A stretch of 64,000 bases of DNA from Bombardia bombarda (taxonomy: Eukaryota; Ascomycota; Sordariomycetes; Sordariales; Lasiosphaeriaceae), in contig JAULSR010000006.1 in NCBI GenBank assembly GCA_030512295.1, forward strand, positions 1,178,001 to 1,242,000, read 5' to 3'. Below, one piece after another: positions 43,594 through 56,012 of this stretch (position 1 is the first letter of the stretch; every line of letters starts with the position of its first letter). The position numbers and the translations under genes are program-made. A model generated the notes under the pieces. It was not told the origin of the DNA and did no database searches. It worked only from the letters and a program-made list of their open reading frames with translations.

Positions 43594-46208
43594 ATGGTGT
43601 CGCCCGTGGATATGCCTCGTCGGCAGTCAGTCGCGAGCCCATCACTTCAGGTCCAAGTACCCTCGGCCGAGCCGACGCCGGTTGAAGCAAATGATCCTAA
43701 TATCGACCCCTTCTATCTCGCCCCCGACCAGTCGGCCATGAGCCCCTCGGGCTCGAGAGAGGCGAACAACAGGCTAAACGACGACCTCGAGCTCCTCCGC
43801 GCCGAGCGCATCGTCTCCCACAACGAACACGAGTCTTCACGGCAGTCACGATCCAGAAACCGAAGCGCCGTATCAGGCGTCGAGGATGCTTTCAACACCA
43901 GCAGCCCGGCGAATCCTACACACGCCCCCGCCCCTCACAAGACCACATGGCTCACCAAGCTCTGGCACATGATCAAGAAGTTCCCTCGTGTGCTACGATA
44001 CGTCGTCTACGCCATACCGCCCGGCGCCCTGATCTTGGTCCCAATCTTTCTGGACCGGTTTGATGGCAGTAATAACAGTCCAGTTGGCGGGAATGGAGGC
44101 GTCAAGCTCCTCTGGTTTGGCATCTGGCTCGAGGTGGTGTGGCTCACGCTGTGGGCCGCCCGCATCATCACCTCCATCATGCCCCTGGTAATCGCATTTG
44201 TGGCCGATACCGTTGGGTCCAGCAATCATAAGAAGTGGCGGGACATTGGGCGGCAGCTCGAGCTGCCATCGGCCTTGTTCCTCTGGATGCTGTCTGTCCT
44301 GGTGTCGTACCACCCCATCCTCGACAACCATCGGATCTTGGACGATCCGAATGCCCCTATCCCCGATATATACTGGGTCTCGGTCGTCTACAGGATCATA
44401 ACCGCCTTCTTTGTTCTGGCGACGCTCAACTTTGCCGAAAAGATACTGATACAGTGGATTGCCGCGTCTTTTCACCTGCGGACCTATTCGCACAGGATCC
44501 GCGAGAACCAGATGCAGATCAACTTCCTGGTGGCTCTCTATGCTTACGCAAAGACACGTCTTGAGGCGCAGGACCCAGTATGGGATTCATCCACGGCAGG
44601 AGGCGGGACAGGCTCAGGAACTCGCACGCCAATGAAGGCAATCCAGAACAACGCCCGACAGGCCTTCAGCAAGGTTGGAGATGCCGCCAACCGCATGGCG
44701 GGCGACTTTACCGGGAGGAGGATTCTCAAGGGGAACCACCCCCAGAAGGTTGTCTTGGAATTGCTCCGCAATACGGCATCCAGCTATACCCTTGCGCGCG
44801 TATTCTACCGGACCTTTGTCGGCCTAGATAGATCTACAATTACCCAGACCGACTTGCAGCAGGCCTTCACCTCTTCTGAAGAGGCCGAGGCGTGTTTTGG
44901 AGTCTTCGATAAGGACCTCAACGGCGACATCTCTATGGAAGAGCTGGAGATGGTCTGCAACGAGATCCATCTGGAGAAGAAGGCGATAGCGGCGTCCCTG
45001 AAGGATCTCGACTCGGTGATCAAGAAGCTAGACAACGTCTTCGTGTTCATTATCTTGGTGATTGTCATCATTGTGTTCATCAGCATCATCTCAAACTCGG
45101 CGGCCGCAGCGCTCACCTCAACCGGCACATTTCTCCTTGGTCTTTCCTGGCTACTTCAAGCCACAGCGCAGGAATTCCTCCAGGTACATTCACCCCATCC
45201 AATTCCCCCCCCCGCAATACCATCTCACTAACCCACCCACCCCAGTCCATCATCTTCGTCTTCGTCAAGCACCCCTTCGACGTCGGCGACCGCGTCACCA
45301 TCTACGGCAACACGGGCTCCATGATGAAGGGCGACGACTACTACGTCCTCGAAGTCTCCCTCCTCTACACCGAGTTCAAAAAGATGGAAGGCCACGTCGT
45401 CCAGGCGCCCAACTCCCTCCTCAACACCCTCTTCATCCTCAACCAGCGCCGCAGCCAGGGGCTCGCGGACCCCATCAACCTCAAGCTGCGCTTCGGCACC
45501 TCTGAAGCCCAAATCGAAGAACTAAAGGGCCGCATGCTGGATTTCTGCCTCCAGAACAAGCGCGACTACGCGCCCCGCATCATCTCCGAGGTGCAGACCA
45601 TCGACGAGGTCTACAGCATCACCATGAACATCATCTTCTTCCACAAGAGCAACTACCAGAACGAGCTGCTGCGCCTGTCGCGCCACAACAAGTTCGCCGT
45701 CGAGCTCATGCGCAACATGCACGACATGGGCCTGGAAGGGCCACGGGTCGTGCAGCCCGGCGGCATGCGCGATATGCCGCTGTACTGGTCGCAGGTGCAG
45801 CCGCCGCCTGCGTATCAGCCTTTTGGGTCCAGTGGTCCAAACAATAACAATAATAACAACACCTTTGTGCCGTCGTCACCACCGCCTCAGCAACATAACA
45901 TGTCCACCCCGGTGCGGAGAATGCGCAGCGACAGCCGCGCGGCGCTAGCAGAAGCGGGACTAGATTTCCAGGATGTGTATCAGAACCGCAGGCAGGACGG
46001 CAGCATCACGCGCATGCAGTCGGTGCATAGCCCAAGGGAGTGGGCGGCGGCGGAGGAGCTCGGGCCGTTGGATGAGCGGCTGGAGGAGGAGGAAGAGATG
46101 GAAAAGATTCCCAGTCGGGAGAGCACGTCGACAAGGAGGAGGATGTGGGGGAGGCAGAGGAGTCGGTCGACGGCGGTGGGGAGCGTGGCGGGGGGGAATG
46201 CTGTTTGA
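43594..46208 (+). CDS. EF-hand mechanosensitive ion channel, MscS family (Msy1/Msy2-like)
   Basis: Calcium-regulated small-conductance mechanosensitive channel; fission yeast Msy1/Msy2 act in ER and cortical membranes during hypo-osmotic shock. Exon 1 is 43594-45183, the intron 45184-45245 (62 bp, GTACAT...CAG, with a CTAACC branch-like site), and exon 2 45246-46208, giving 850 residues. A disordered N-terminus is followed by several transmembrane segments (VLRYVVYAIPPGALILVPIF, LLWFGIWLEVVWLTLWAA, IYWVSVVYRIITAFFVLATL). An EF-hand loop (DKDLNGDISMEE, about residues 439-450) precedes the pore-lining region with FVFIILVIVIIVFISIIS and the MscS beta domain containing HPFDVGDRV. The C-terminal tail is disordered and basic. 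The start is the first ATG, immediately upstream of the Pro/Ser-rich leader. Confidence 0.93.
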
Positions 46209-47056
46209 TGATGTTGGGTTTGATGTGTTGGGGGGTTAAGGGGGTTGTAGTGCTTGTGGTGTTGTGGGATGGATATAGGGGTTTGTGATCGGGATAGGAT
46301 GGGTCAGTCGGTCAAACAAAACAGTGTTCAGACATTAGATCTTGAGCGTTGCATTGCTTTTCTTTGTATGTTTCATGATAAAAGACTTTCTTTTCTTTAA
46401 TTTTGTGTTCATTAATTTATGAGAATGAGGTCAGGCTTATTATCCTTTGCTGTGGCAGTGTCTTGATGTTATCGAGAATGGAACTTGATGCTGTTTGCAT
46501 TTCTGTGTATGCCAAAAGGCATTGCCAGGCATTATCTTGAACCGGCTTTCAGCTGTTAACCGACTATGATGAGAATGGAGCATATGAGTGTGTATCTCAT
46601 GTCCGTATCCATGGGCGTTGACCTTGCCATATCCTGTTGCCCACCCATTGTTTATATGTATACGTACCTTACCTAGCCCCTTTTACCTTCTCCCAGTCCA
46701 TACCTAAGCTGACCTAACCCATCCTAACCATTATCCCACCCAACACAGACCTTCATCGCCCATCCATCCGTCCATACCTATCCATGTATTATCCCGTCCC
46801 AAATCGGCCTTAGTCAGTCCGTCCTTCCCAATATGCTCTTTATATCCCATCCCTTGTCCTATTTTTCCCTGTCTAAAAAGCATAATATTTTCTTATTTCA
46901 GAAAACAAACTCATCCAACCCTGTAACCAACTATCCACCCCCCCCCCCCCTAAATAAACGAACCAACCCACAACAACACCCCTCCATCAGAGCGCCTACC
47001 CCGACGCCACAAAAACCCTCTGACACGTAACCCCCCCTCCACCCTCTCACAATCCG
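46209..47056. other. Convergent 3' region, MscS and eqolisin-like genes
   Basis: AT- and C-rich spacer of 848 bp with a long C run near 46940. No coding feature is supported. Confidence 0.45.
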
Positions 47057-48048
47057 TCAACCTCCCCCCTGCGCCGCCAGCTGCACATCCACCACCGTCG
47101 CCGCCGCGCTGACATCATCCCCCGCCACGCCCGCGACCCCCGTCTGACTGCCCTTACTCGCCATCGTCACGTCCATATCCGCAAAGCTCACGGCGCCAAA
47201 ATCCACCAGCGCCGCGGGGAGCTCCGGGTGGTTGCTCGCGTCCACCGGGAAGTCCTCGATGATCCACCCCGCCGCGCGCTGGCACAGCGGCGGGCCAGAC
47301 AGCACCTCCATGGCCGTCTGCAGCGGGGCCGTGTTGCCCGCTGCTGGCGGGCCGAAATTCTGTATCATCAGCCCGCCGGGCTGCTGTTGCTGCGCGGGGA
47401 CATCATCATCTCCCTCAGACCTGGCGGTCAGAGATGAAGAAGAAGAAGAAGAAGAAGAAGGCGAGCCAGCGATGGCGGTGATATGCACCCTATCCCCCGG
47501 CGCGACGGTGAAATTCGCAAAGCCGACGGCTTCCGCCGGGTGCCATTGGTACCACGCAAAGGGGTGTCCCGGGCCGCCGATGGCGCCGTCGTAGCTGATG
47601 TCGATGCCGGCGCGGAGCCAGGCCTCGGCGGAGCAGTTGGTGGCAGTGGGGGGTTAGGAGGGGGAGGAGAGGCGTAGACGCCGTCGATGCCGATCCAGAA
47701 GCTAGCGGCGTAGAAGAGGACCGGGTTGTTGGCGGTCGGGCCGGCGGTGGGGACGTTGGCGGCCGGCACGATGAAGCTGCCCGAGACGATGGTGATGTTG
47801 TTGTTATTGTTGTTGGTGGTGTCGGCTGGGGAGAGGAAGTAGGCGCCGCCTTGGGTGGAGTCGATGGAGGCCTGGTAGGACGAGGAGGAGAGGGAGGAGA
47901 CGCGGGTTGGCGGGGATGCGGCGCGGTGGTGGGATAGCCGGGTTTGGGCCGTGGAGGAGCGGTGGTGGACGCCGCCGGATGCTGATGCAGAGACTGCGCT
48001 GGTGGTTGTGCTCAGGAGCAGGGGCGCGAGCGCCGTGGCTGGCTTCAT
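47057..48048 (-). CDS. Eqolisin-like (peptidase family G1) secreted protein lacking the catalytic Gln
   Basis: Resembles fungal glutamic peptidases (scytalidoglutamic peptidase, aspergilloglutamic peptidase), secreted acid proteases with a beta-sandwich fold. A signal peptide (MKPATALAPLLLSTTTSAVS) and propeptide-like segment precede the core, which includes ASFWIGIDGVYASP, FAWYQWHPAEAVGFANFTVA and GWIIEDFPVDASNHPE. The catalytic Glu of the WIVEDF-type motif is present at about residue 265. The Gln of the LQTG motif is Arg here (AWLRAGID, about residue 146, codon 47612-47614). A Ser- and Gln-rich insert of about 30 residues lies between the two sites, and there is an Asn run in the first half. 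The frame shifts at the G6 run 47648-47653; one added base gives about 330 residues. It may be inactive or have altered activity. Confidence 0.8.
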
Positions 48049-48075
48049 GGTGGTGGTGGTGGTGGTGGTGGTGGT
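48049..48075. repeat. TGG repeat directly before the eqolisin-like start
   Basis: About nine tandem TGG units (CCA on the sense strand) abut the start codon in the leader of the minus-strand gene. Confidence 0.85.
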
Positions 48076-49655
48076 TATTTGGTTGTCTGCACGGCTGCAG
48101 GTGTGTTATTCCTTCTGCTCCCGATGTGTGAGAAGTGGGCGGATGAACGGATGAACGGATGAGTGATTGAGTGAGTGAGTGAATATCTTGATTTTCAGTA
48201 TCCAAAGACAGACCAACCCCTGAATGGATATAATTCAAGTGGACGCGATCGCGGGAAGAGTGGAGGTGGCTGTAGCGACTGGTCAATTATTATTTGTTCA
48301 AAACGGGCAGAACCAGGCAACGCAATAAATAGGAGGAATCAGCCCGGGCCAATCGCTCGGGCTGTGCTTCGGACATGTAACCTTCCTAGACGGTTGAGAA
48401 GCTGGGATGAGAGGACCGGACCAGGGACTTACCTACGTCACGAAATAGAAGTTGTCCGTCCGGTATACACAACATGGGCGGCCCCCCGCCGTTCCATCTT
48501 ATATATATATTCCCCCGTCTCCATATTGTTTACAACACAATCCTCTTCCCGGTCCCGACAGACACCGCCCCTCCGCTTGAAGACAAACTCTGAAGAAAAG
48601 TCTCATTCCCGTTGATGTGTGTGTTGTGTGTGCGTGACGGGCCAGCCAGAGTCGCACTGCAGCGGTGATCTCTCACACATATGCAGGGGTATAGCGGCAG
48701 ACGTTCTTGGCGTTTATAGGTCGCAGCCAGGATCGTGGGCCCAGACCAATTCCCTGCGGCGATCTGGTTTCCCCTTATTCGTATTTCTCATCTTCTTGAA
48801 ACGAAACGCCAGCTAGACAACCGCGAATGCGGGCGAGCGGGTGTTGACTATAGAAGTATATATTATCTCGACAGGCACAATTGACGAGGAGACGGTATGT
48901 GCGCGATCGATCTGGTATCTGTCTGTGTGTTCTGCGCAACGCAAACATGCCGCCACTTTATGACAACGCCACCAACCGTTTGACACAACGTGGTTCGGTG
49001 GTTACACGATCGCGTATCTGTGGTACCCGCTCGTCCGCTGGAACATTGTAAGTCAGCATGAGTGCGAGATGTCTCGGCAGATCGTGGGTATGTGTATCCG
49101 GATGTGGACGATGCTTACGAGATCGAAGTCCCACATATTCGGTCCCTTTAGTAGAATAGGAAATAGGCTTATGTACGGAGTTGAAAATGTGGAGAGACCC
49201 AGCAAGCTGAGCATCAATGATGCGTTGTAAGTTGCAAAGGCAACTTTCCGAATGTAAATAAGACCTGGCATCATACTTAGTTAGCTATTACTTTGACTAG
49301 CAATGCTTTTGGTCAAGCTCGCATATAGTTGTTAGGAAAATCATACCTTTATTACCGATAGTAGAGTACAATTAAGCATTACTGTCATCTTGGCCTCTAT
49401 CCCCGAGTTACCAGCCCGCAAATCTTCACTCCGTTGTCGACGATCTTGGTGCTATTGATTCTGAAGTCAATCCAGCTCGACCTACGATGTCGGCAGTGGG
49501 ATGGATCACGTAAGATAGGCCGTGAATAGTACAGGGAGAAGTCTGGTGAGAATAGTCTAAGGCCTGCCCACTAAAGTAGATCCTTTGCTCTTTAGATCTA
49601 ACAAGTCTATACTGGGTGTGCTCCCGACTCTCTTCTGGAATGGTCGCGAACCTAG
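48076..49655. other. Gene-free spacer
   Basis: These 1.6 kb contain the promoter of the eqolisin-like gene and the 3' flank of the HeLo-like gene. Only short random frames were seen. Confidence 0.4.
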
Positions 49656-50873
49656 CTATGCTTCCTTGATATCTCCCCCGATCGATAATGCTGACTTGCT
49701 TTTGACGATGTTGGCATCGGATCTTTTCTGTCTTGGATCGTTATGGCGCTTGGGTCTGAGCTCCTTTTCAGTATGTTTTCTGTGTTCTTTGGGCGCCTTT
49801 TCAGAATATTCTCTAGGAAAGGAGACCGTTTTATCCTTTGGACTTTTTCGCAGAACAGTTGCCGACTCAACCACGCTTTCTTGACCATCTCCCTTGATCG
49901 ATGAAACTGATTTACTTTTGACGGCTTTGGCATCAGTACTTTTTGGTATCTTGATAGCGCTTTTGCGGCTGCAATTTTCAGGATCTGGAAGATTTTTGTG
50001 CGTTTTGGCCGCCTTTTCGGTATGCTCTTTGGGGACGTCATGCTTCGGACTTTGTTTTGGGAGATTTGGGGGCTCAACTACTCTTTCTCGAGCATCTTCC
50101 CTGACCGAACAAGCTGGTTTGGCGGTTTTGATATCAGCCGTTTTTCGTTCTCTTCCTGTAGCGGAGCTGGCTTTGGGATTGAGCTCCCTTTCAGGATATT
50201 TTCTGCGTTCTTCGAGCGCCTTTCTGATTTCTTTATGGGGGACCAACATAGCGCTATCCACCCTCTTCTGGTCCAAGGGCTTAAGAATTGCCGTTTTGAA
50301 GCCCGGGTTGGTCGAAATGAGTTGGCGGAGATGTTGTTTGGCAACATTGAAAGCCAATCGGTTCTGGATAAGCAATTCTTTGACTTCCTGAGTTGAACAC
50401 CTTGTCCGGAGTTCGTCAGTAACGATTGTTGTTATTGTTATCGTTGACATGACAACTCACATGTTCATCGTCTGGATCAAGAGCGTAAGAGTAGCCTTCC
50501 TGCTGTCCAGTCGGATACGCAGCTGCTCCATATCATTATGCTTCCATAGGACAAGAAGCTTTGCTTTCCAGTCACTGCGACCGAACAGCTCATCGTATGC
50601 TTCCTTGATACACATGAGCGTAGTGCTGCATCCCTCGACGGCGATGGCAAAGACACTACGAAGTCTGGTGAGCTCGAAAGTGCGAGGAGCCTGTCGCAGT
50701 GTGCGCTTGACAGCTTCGAGAACGGCATGTAGAGTTTGGACCTCCTCGGCGACATCGTTGATGGTTTCTGGCGCATCCCTAAGCCCGACGACAACGTCTT
50801 TGACCACAGTCGCCCTCCTGAGAACCGTACCAGCGAGCGCGACGGTTGCGATAGTGATGCTGAGTGGATCCAT
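49656..50873 (-). CDS. Fungal HeLo-like N-terminal domain protein with Lys-rich tandem repeats
   Basis: Protein of 385 residues. Exons 50873-50461 and 50400-49656 on the minus strand; the 60-bp intron has a GTGAGT donor, an ACTGAC branch site and an AAG acceptor. The opening MDPLSITIATVALAGTVLR and the following helices (DVAEEVQTLHAVLEAV and others) match the fungal N-terminal domain found on STAND/NLR and ankyrin proteins (HeLo-like family), which in relatives mediates membrane-directed death signalling. No NTPase domain follows. Instead residues from about 195 onward are Lys/Glu/Ser-rich with three imperfect units of about 67-72 residues. Unit cores start near 226, 293 and 365, with AVKSKSVSSIKGD and NIVKSKSALSIGGD in units 2 and 3; the third is cut by the stop. 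Function unknown. Confidence 0.75.
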
Positions 50874-51783
50874 GACGGACCTGTTACAGAGATGGGACGA
50901 GCTGCTGTCCCATCCGCACCTGAAAAACAAAATGTTGGATGATAGTACTCTAGAGAGTCCTGGCACGATTGTCGTGATATGAGCAAGACCGCAACTGAAA
51001 ACCCCTCCTTTCCTCGTTCCGCCCTATGGCACAGCACAGCCTTGCTCGCCTGCATAAAAGATACCATAAGCTTCGAGCAAATGGTCGAACAGTCCCAGCC
51101 GCCTATCAGGCAGAAGGGCGAGGCAGACCGGTTGTTCTGATGTTTTTAGGGTGCAACCTAAGGTAGTATTATCCCTCTTCTAATGGTGGCTTGGGGGGGG
51201 GGGGGGGGGGTTGTGGTGTGAGGCGTCGGTTGCAACGCAGGAATCTTGCCATGGTTGACTTTCATTAAGAGGGTGGATGAGATGAGAGAGGCCAACACCA
51301 ATCGTGCAGGATTATCTCTGTCTCTAAAAAAGCCCCCCGGAGAAGGTGAGCCATGATTCATTTGGCGAAAGAATCTTTTAAGATTGTTCAGCATGTATGT
51401 AGGCTTGGGAGGAAGGAGCGAGACCACCGGGCCCTCGATTCGCTCCTTCCTTCGCCCACTGCCTACGGCTCATTTTCAGCTTACCTGATACAAGGCAACC
51501 GAGTCGAAAGTTCAGCCAGTGCCACCTACCGTATTTGTACTTATCTGTCTAAGCAGTCACTGTGACACAAACAACCATATTGTGCACAAAACACAACTTG
51601 CACAAAAGAGTCCATCTCATTTCTTCCGCAAAGCGCCCTTACTGCAGAACAGCCCGAAGAGGACCACCAAAAGATATAAAATATATACGGGATACAATAC
51701 GTGCCACCCCATTAAAAACAACCTACTCCAAGTAGGTGACTTGGCAGAAAGACACCCCTATCAAAACTATCCAACACCACCCC
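50874..51783. other. Spacer between the HeLo-like gene and glucosidase II
   Basis: A G18 homopolymer lies at 51193-51210. No gene is supported. It should contain the HeLo-like promoter and the glucosidase II 3' UTR. Confidence 0.45.
51193..51210. repeat. G18 homopolymer
   Basis: Longest G run in the window, intergenic. The true length is uncertain. Confidence 0.8.
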
Positions 51784-54700
51784 CTAAACAACAACCCTCC
51801 AATCCGCCCCAATCCTCGCCCTAACCTTCTTCACCACCGCAAACGCCGCCCTCCCCTTCCCACCCTTCTCCGCAGCCGTATACTCCAACGCAGCCTTCCA
51901 CTTCCTCCCCTCGCTCTCAACCTCCACCTCCTTCTTCCCCGCCCAGCTCGCCGGCGCTCCCACCACAATAATCTTATCCACCCCAACCCCGTGCATCTTC
52001 TTCATCCACTCCCCCTCCTTAACCCCCTTATCCTTATCCTCGGCAGCATCAACAGAAACAATGCTCCCCTCCGCCGCATCAAACACAAACCTCCGATGAA
52101 CATACTGCCCCTGCTCAAACTCAAACGAGTCCCCATCATCCACATACAACTCGCCCTCCGCCTTCCCAACCTTCCCCTCCTTCCCCACACTAACAACAAG
52201 CGTATAATCATCCCACCGCATCAGCGCGCTCGACCGTCTCGGCACGTCCCTCCTCGCAAACACATGGCCCCCCCGCATCAACACAGGAATCTTATCCAGC
52301 GGCGCCGCCACCGTCACCCTCTTCCCCTTCGCCCCACCCGCCACAACAACATCATACGCAAAGTAATCATAATAAACCTCATCATCCGGCACCCACACAT
52401 CCACGCTCTCCTTGCCCTCCTCCGTAACCGGCTTCACCAACAGCCCCGTATCGCCCACAAAGAACTGATCATCGACCGCCAGCCCCGCCTCCTCGCCCGG
52501 GTGCGTATAAAACATGGGCTTGACAATCGGACTCCCATCCACATGCGCCCTGTAGAAAGCCGTATACCACGACGGCAACAGACTATACCGCAACCGCAGC
52601 GCCGCCGTAATAATGCTCGTGTACGGCTCGCCCGCGAGATACGGCTCCCTCCGCCGCGCATCAATGTGCGCATGGCCCCTGAAGAACGGGTAAAACGCGC
52701 CAGCCTGATACCAGCGCGTCTGCAGGTCCTTCTCGGGATTTCCAAAGAACCCACCCACATCCGCGCCCGAGAACGGAAACCCCGCGATGCCCTGGCTCAG
52801 TACCATGGGGATGGACGCGTGCAGGTGGTCCCACGCGGCCTGGTTGTCGCCCGTCCACATGGCGCCGATGCGCTGCGAGCCCGCAAAGAACGAGCGCGTC
52901 AGCACAAACGGCCGGCGCAGCTCGCCCGTCTTGCGCGACACGAGCGCGTGGTGCGTCGCGTTGTGGAACGTCATGCCGTTGAGGTTGTGCACGTCGCGGT
53001 GCTCCCAGTTGCCGTGGTGCAGGTTGTCCTTTGGCATCGTCGTCTCGGGCCCGTTGAAGACTGACGGCTCGTTCATGTCGTTCCACACCCACGTGTTCTC
53101 CATCGTGCCCTTGAACCGGTCGTACTTGAAGAGCGACTTCCACCACTCGCGCGCGGCCGGGCTGAAGGCGTCGATCCAGTGCGACGAGCCAGGCCAGCAC
53201 CAGCCCTCAAAGAGATTGCCGTCCTTGTTCATGGCGCCGTGACCGCCCTCCTTGAGCTCGGTGACGACGGGGTAGTTGTCGACGTTCTTGATGTGCGGGT
53301 CGATGATGGTGACCAGCTTGCGCCCGTGGCTGTCGAGCTGCTTGCCCATGCTGATCGGGTCCGGGAAGGTGTGCGAGTCCCAGGTGAAGTACTTCTTCTC
53401 GTCCGTGTACTCAATGTCGAGCCAGATGACGTCGTAGGGGATCTTGAACTTGTCCATCTTGCGGTCGACATCCTTGACGTCCTCATCGGATACGTAGTTC
53501 CAGCGGCACTGGTGGTAGCCGATGGCAAACTCCTGGGGCATGGCGGTGGTGCCGGTGAGCTCGCCGTACTTCTGGGTGATGTCCTGAGGACGCGGGCCGA
53601 GGAAGACGAAAACGTCCAGGAGACCGCTCTCGGAGATCCAGTGCGTATGGGTGCTCGTCTTGGCGCCGATGCCCAAGGCAAGGGGGTTCTTCGAGTCCTT
53701 GGCCTTGGTGATGTCGACCCACGTCTCGGCAGCGTTGAGCCAGAAAACGCCGACGCTCGAGTCCTTTCGGTGAGCCTGCATAAACGGAATGGAGCCATAG
53801 AGGGTCATGGGGCTGTCGAGGATGTACTCGAAGACGTCTGCGTTGTACATCCTGTAGGGCTCATCGTAGTTGCCTGAGCCTCCACGGGTCTCCTTGAGAG
53901 AAAGAGGGCCGGCGTGAGAGGGGATGCCAAAGACGTGCTCGAACCCCACAAATGAGATATCTAATGCAACGCTCTCGGGGCCCCTGGGCTTGGTGTCGGT
54001 GTTGGTGCCGAAGCTCTCATCCCACCAAGTGCTCTGGTCCTCGCCCTTGGGCGCCTCCACCTTCTTCTCTGCCTCCTTGGGCTCTTCCTCCTTTTTCTCG
54101 TCTTCGCTGGCTTCACCCTCACCTTCCTGCTTCTCTGGCTCGGGCTGTTCAATCTTTGGCCGCCAGTGCTCCATGTTCAGCAAGCCGCGGTCGTTGAATC
54201 TGATCTGGGTCTTGCCATCGCGCTTGAACTCGATGCCGAAAGGGGCGAACTTGATAGCAGCTTCGAAGGCGGATGAAGGGCCGTACTTGACAGTGATTTG
54301 CGACTTGTCTTCATAGGCTACCTGGGCCTCCGTGTCCAGGGCCAGCCCGCCGACAATGACCCATTGCTCGGCCTCGTTGTATCTTTCCTTCCTCGCCTTG
54401 CTGTCGTTCCGCAGCTCGATTTCCTTCTTTTGCCTCTTTTCCTCGTCGACGGTGACTCGAGCGACGCCCGACTGCAGGAAGGAGACGGTGATGGGCAACC
54501 GGACGGTGTCGCCGTTGTCGTTGATGGTCTTCAGAATGGTGGCGTGCAGCTGTCCGTCCTTGAACGACCTAGAGTCGGATTGGACATTGTAGGGCGACTG
54601 CCACGAGCTCGTAGCAATAACCTGGTCTGCAAAGGCTCGGTTGCGCTTGCAGAAGCCTGATTGATCGCACTTCTTGAAATCATGTTCCTTTACCGAGACT

Positions 54701-54863
54701 ACGAGGATGTATTAGCTTTAAATGTGCATATTGTGATCGAATTTCTCCAGCTGTAGCTGCAGTTCCTGTTCCTACCTGCTGGAGTAAAGAGGGTAGAAAC
54801 GGAAGCCAAAAGACAGAGAGATGCTGTCCATCCACCGATGGACAGCTGGCCCGAGACGAGCAT
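51784..54863 (-). CDS. gls2: Glucosidase II catalytic alpha subunit (GH31)
   Basis: ER-lumen alpha-1,3-glucosidase that trims the two inner glucoses of N-glycans and drives the calnexin cycle. Exon 1 (54863-54776) encodes a 29-residue hydrophobic signal sequence; the 77-bp intron (GTAGGA...TAG) leads to exon 2 at 54698, which opens VKEHDFKKCDQSGFCKRNRA, the mature N-terminus typical of this subunit. Total 1000 residues. GH31 landmarks: IWLDIEYTDEKKYFTWD, the nucleophile motif WNDMNEPSVFNGPE (Asp about residue 570) and the acid/base region with WTGDNQAAWDHL. An acidic Glu/Lys-rich insert follows the N-terminal beta domain. There is no HDEL, as expected, because the beta subunit retains the complex. 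The frame is intact throughout. Confidence 0.95.
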
Positions 54864-55673
54864 CTCGAATGGCCCCTCGCTGGACGCGCTACAGACTTGT
54901 TAGGTAGGCTGAAGGGGCGCACTGGAAGAAGAAGAAGGACGCTTCAATTGACGTCCTGCTCATAAATAAAACACCTTGAGTGTTGGAAAGAAAGTCTCGC
55001 GGCGGGTAATTGAATCCCGTCGTCGTCGATGTTGTCGTGGTAGGTCGTGTTGTTAGTTCCAGGGGGGCGCCACAGGTTGGAGGTGACTTGTCTACTGGGC
55101 GGCCGGCTTGGAGCTCGACGGGGCTAAACAGGGTTTGGCCACCTTTGAGTTAACCGCGCCAAGGCGGACGGCCCCTGCCACTGCTGCCAGCCACTGCCAC
55201 TACCGATGCCGCCCCCTTTTCTCGATAATCGCACATCTTGTGCATAACCTGGCTCTGTGGACACCCCTGTGGACACTTGATCTCCATCTGGATGAATGAT
55301 ATTGACCGCTTCTTCCACCCATGAGGTGACGATGGTATTCGGAGGATCACAACGCGGGTAAATACCATGTTTATGGGATGAAATTGTTCATGGCTGGTTC
55401 GCAGCTCTGATTTGCCAAACTGTTACCTTTTGTGTAGCGCTACCTAAGATTATACTGGGCAATGAGGATGAATAGCAATAGCGCTGACGAGAGTGTGTAT
55501 GGGTGGAAAGAGAGCCTGAGGCTACTTGCATGGTTCAGCGCAAACCGTTTGAACATCCACCGTTCCTTCCTCCTTAGTCAATAAACCAATCTTGATGCTC
55601 TCGCGAGTGCATCGCCAACCGAGAAATACAGCTTATTCTGTCGATCGACAAGATCAATTGGCCACAGAGAAAC
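54864..55673. other. Divergent promoter region, glucosidase II and NDPK genes
   Basis: This 810-bp spacer lies between divergent genes. No additional coding feature was recognised. Confidence 0.45.
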
Positions 55674-56012
55674 ATGTCGGATTCGAAGGGGCAGGCGGCA
55701 TTCAGGCCCGAAAACACCAACCCGGCCTTCGACGTTTGGAAGCTGCCCCGGAAGCCCAAGCAAAACGTCGACCAACCATATACGCGCCCGCGGGCATGGT
55801 CCCCACATTTTCTTTTTCTGGGCATTTGTGGCATTCTCGTGGTGGCCCTCTTCTTCGGCCTCCACTCTGCTGCTCCCACCGCCATCCCCCAAAATTTCAG
55901 CTCCCCTCCCCCCTTTGTCACCTCCCTCTCGCAGACTTCAATTGTTCCTCTGCAAACCCCTTCAACAACTTCTAGTCCTTCAGATCCTGTAAAGGAAACA
56001 AATATATCCAAA
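55674..56012 (+). other. In-frame 113-codon extension upstream of NDPK, with a membrane segment
   Basis: An ATG at 55674 opens a frame that runs without a stop straight into the canonical NDPK start at 56013. The predicted extension begins MSDSKGQAAFRPENTNPAF, contains one hydrophobic segment (FLFLGICGILVVALFFGL) and a Pro/Ser/Thr-rich linker. It could make a membrane-anchored NDPK isoform of about 264 residues, or be leader sequence that happens to be open. Confidence 0.45.

Noticed and set aside
51736..53064. Plus-strand 442-codon frame opposite glucosidase II
   Set aside because: Arg/Pro/His/Leu-biased shadow of the GH31 gene, without any recognisable domain.
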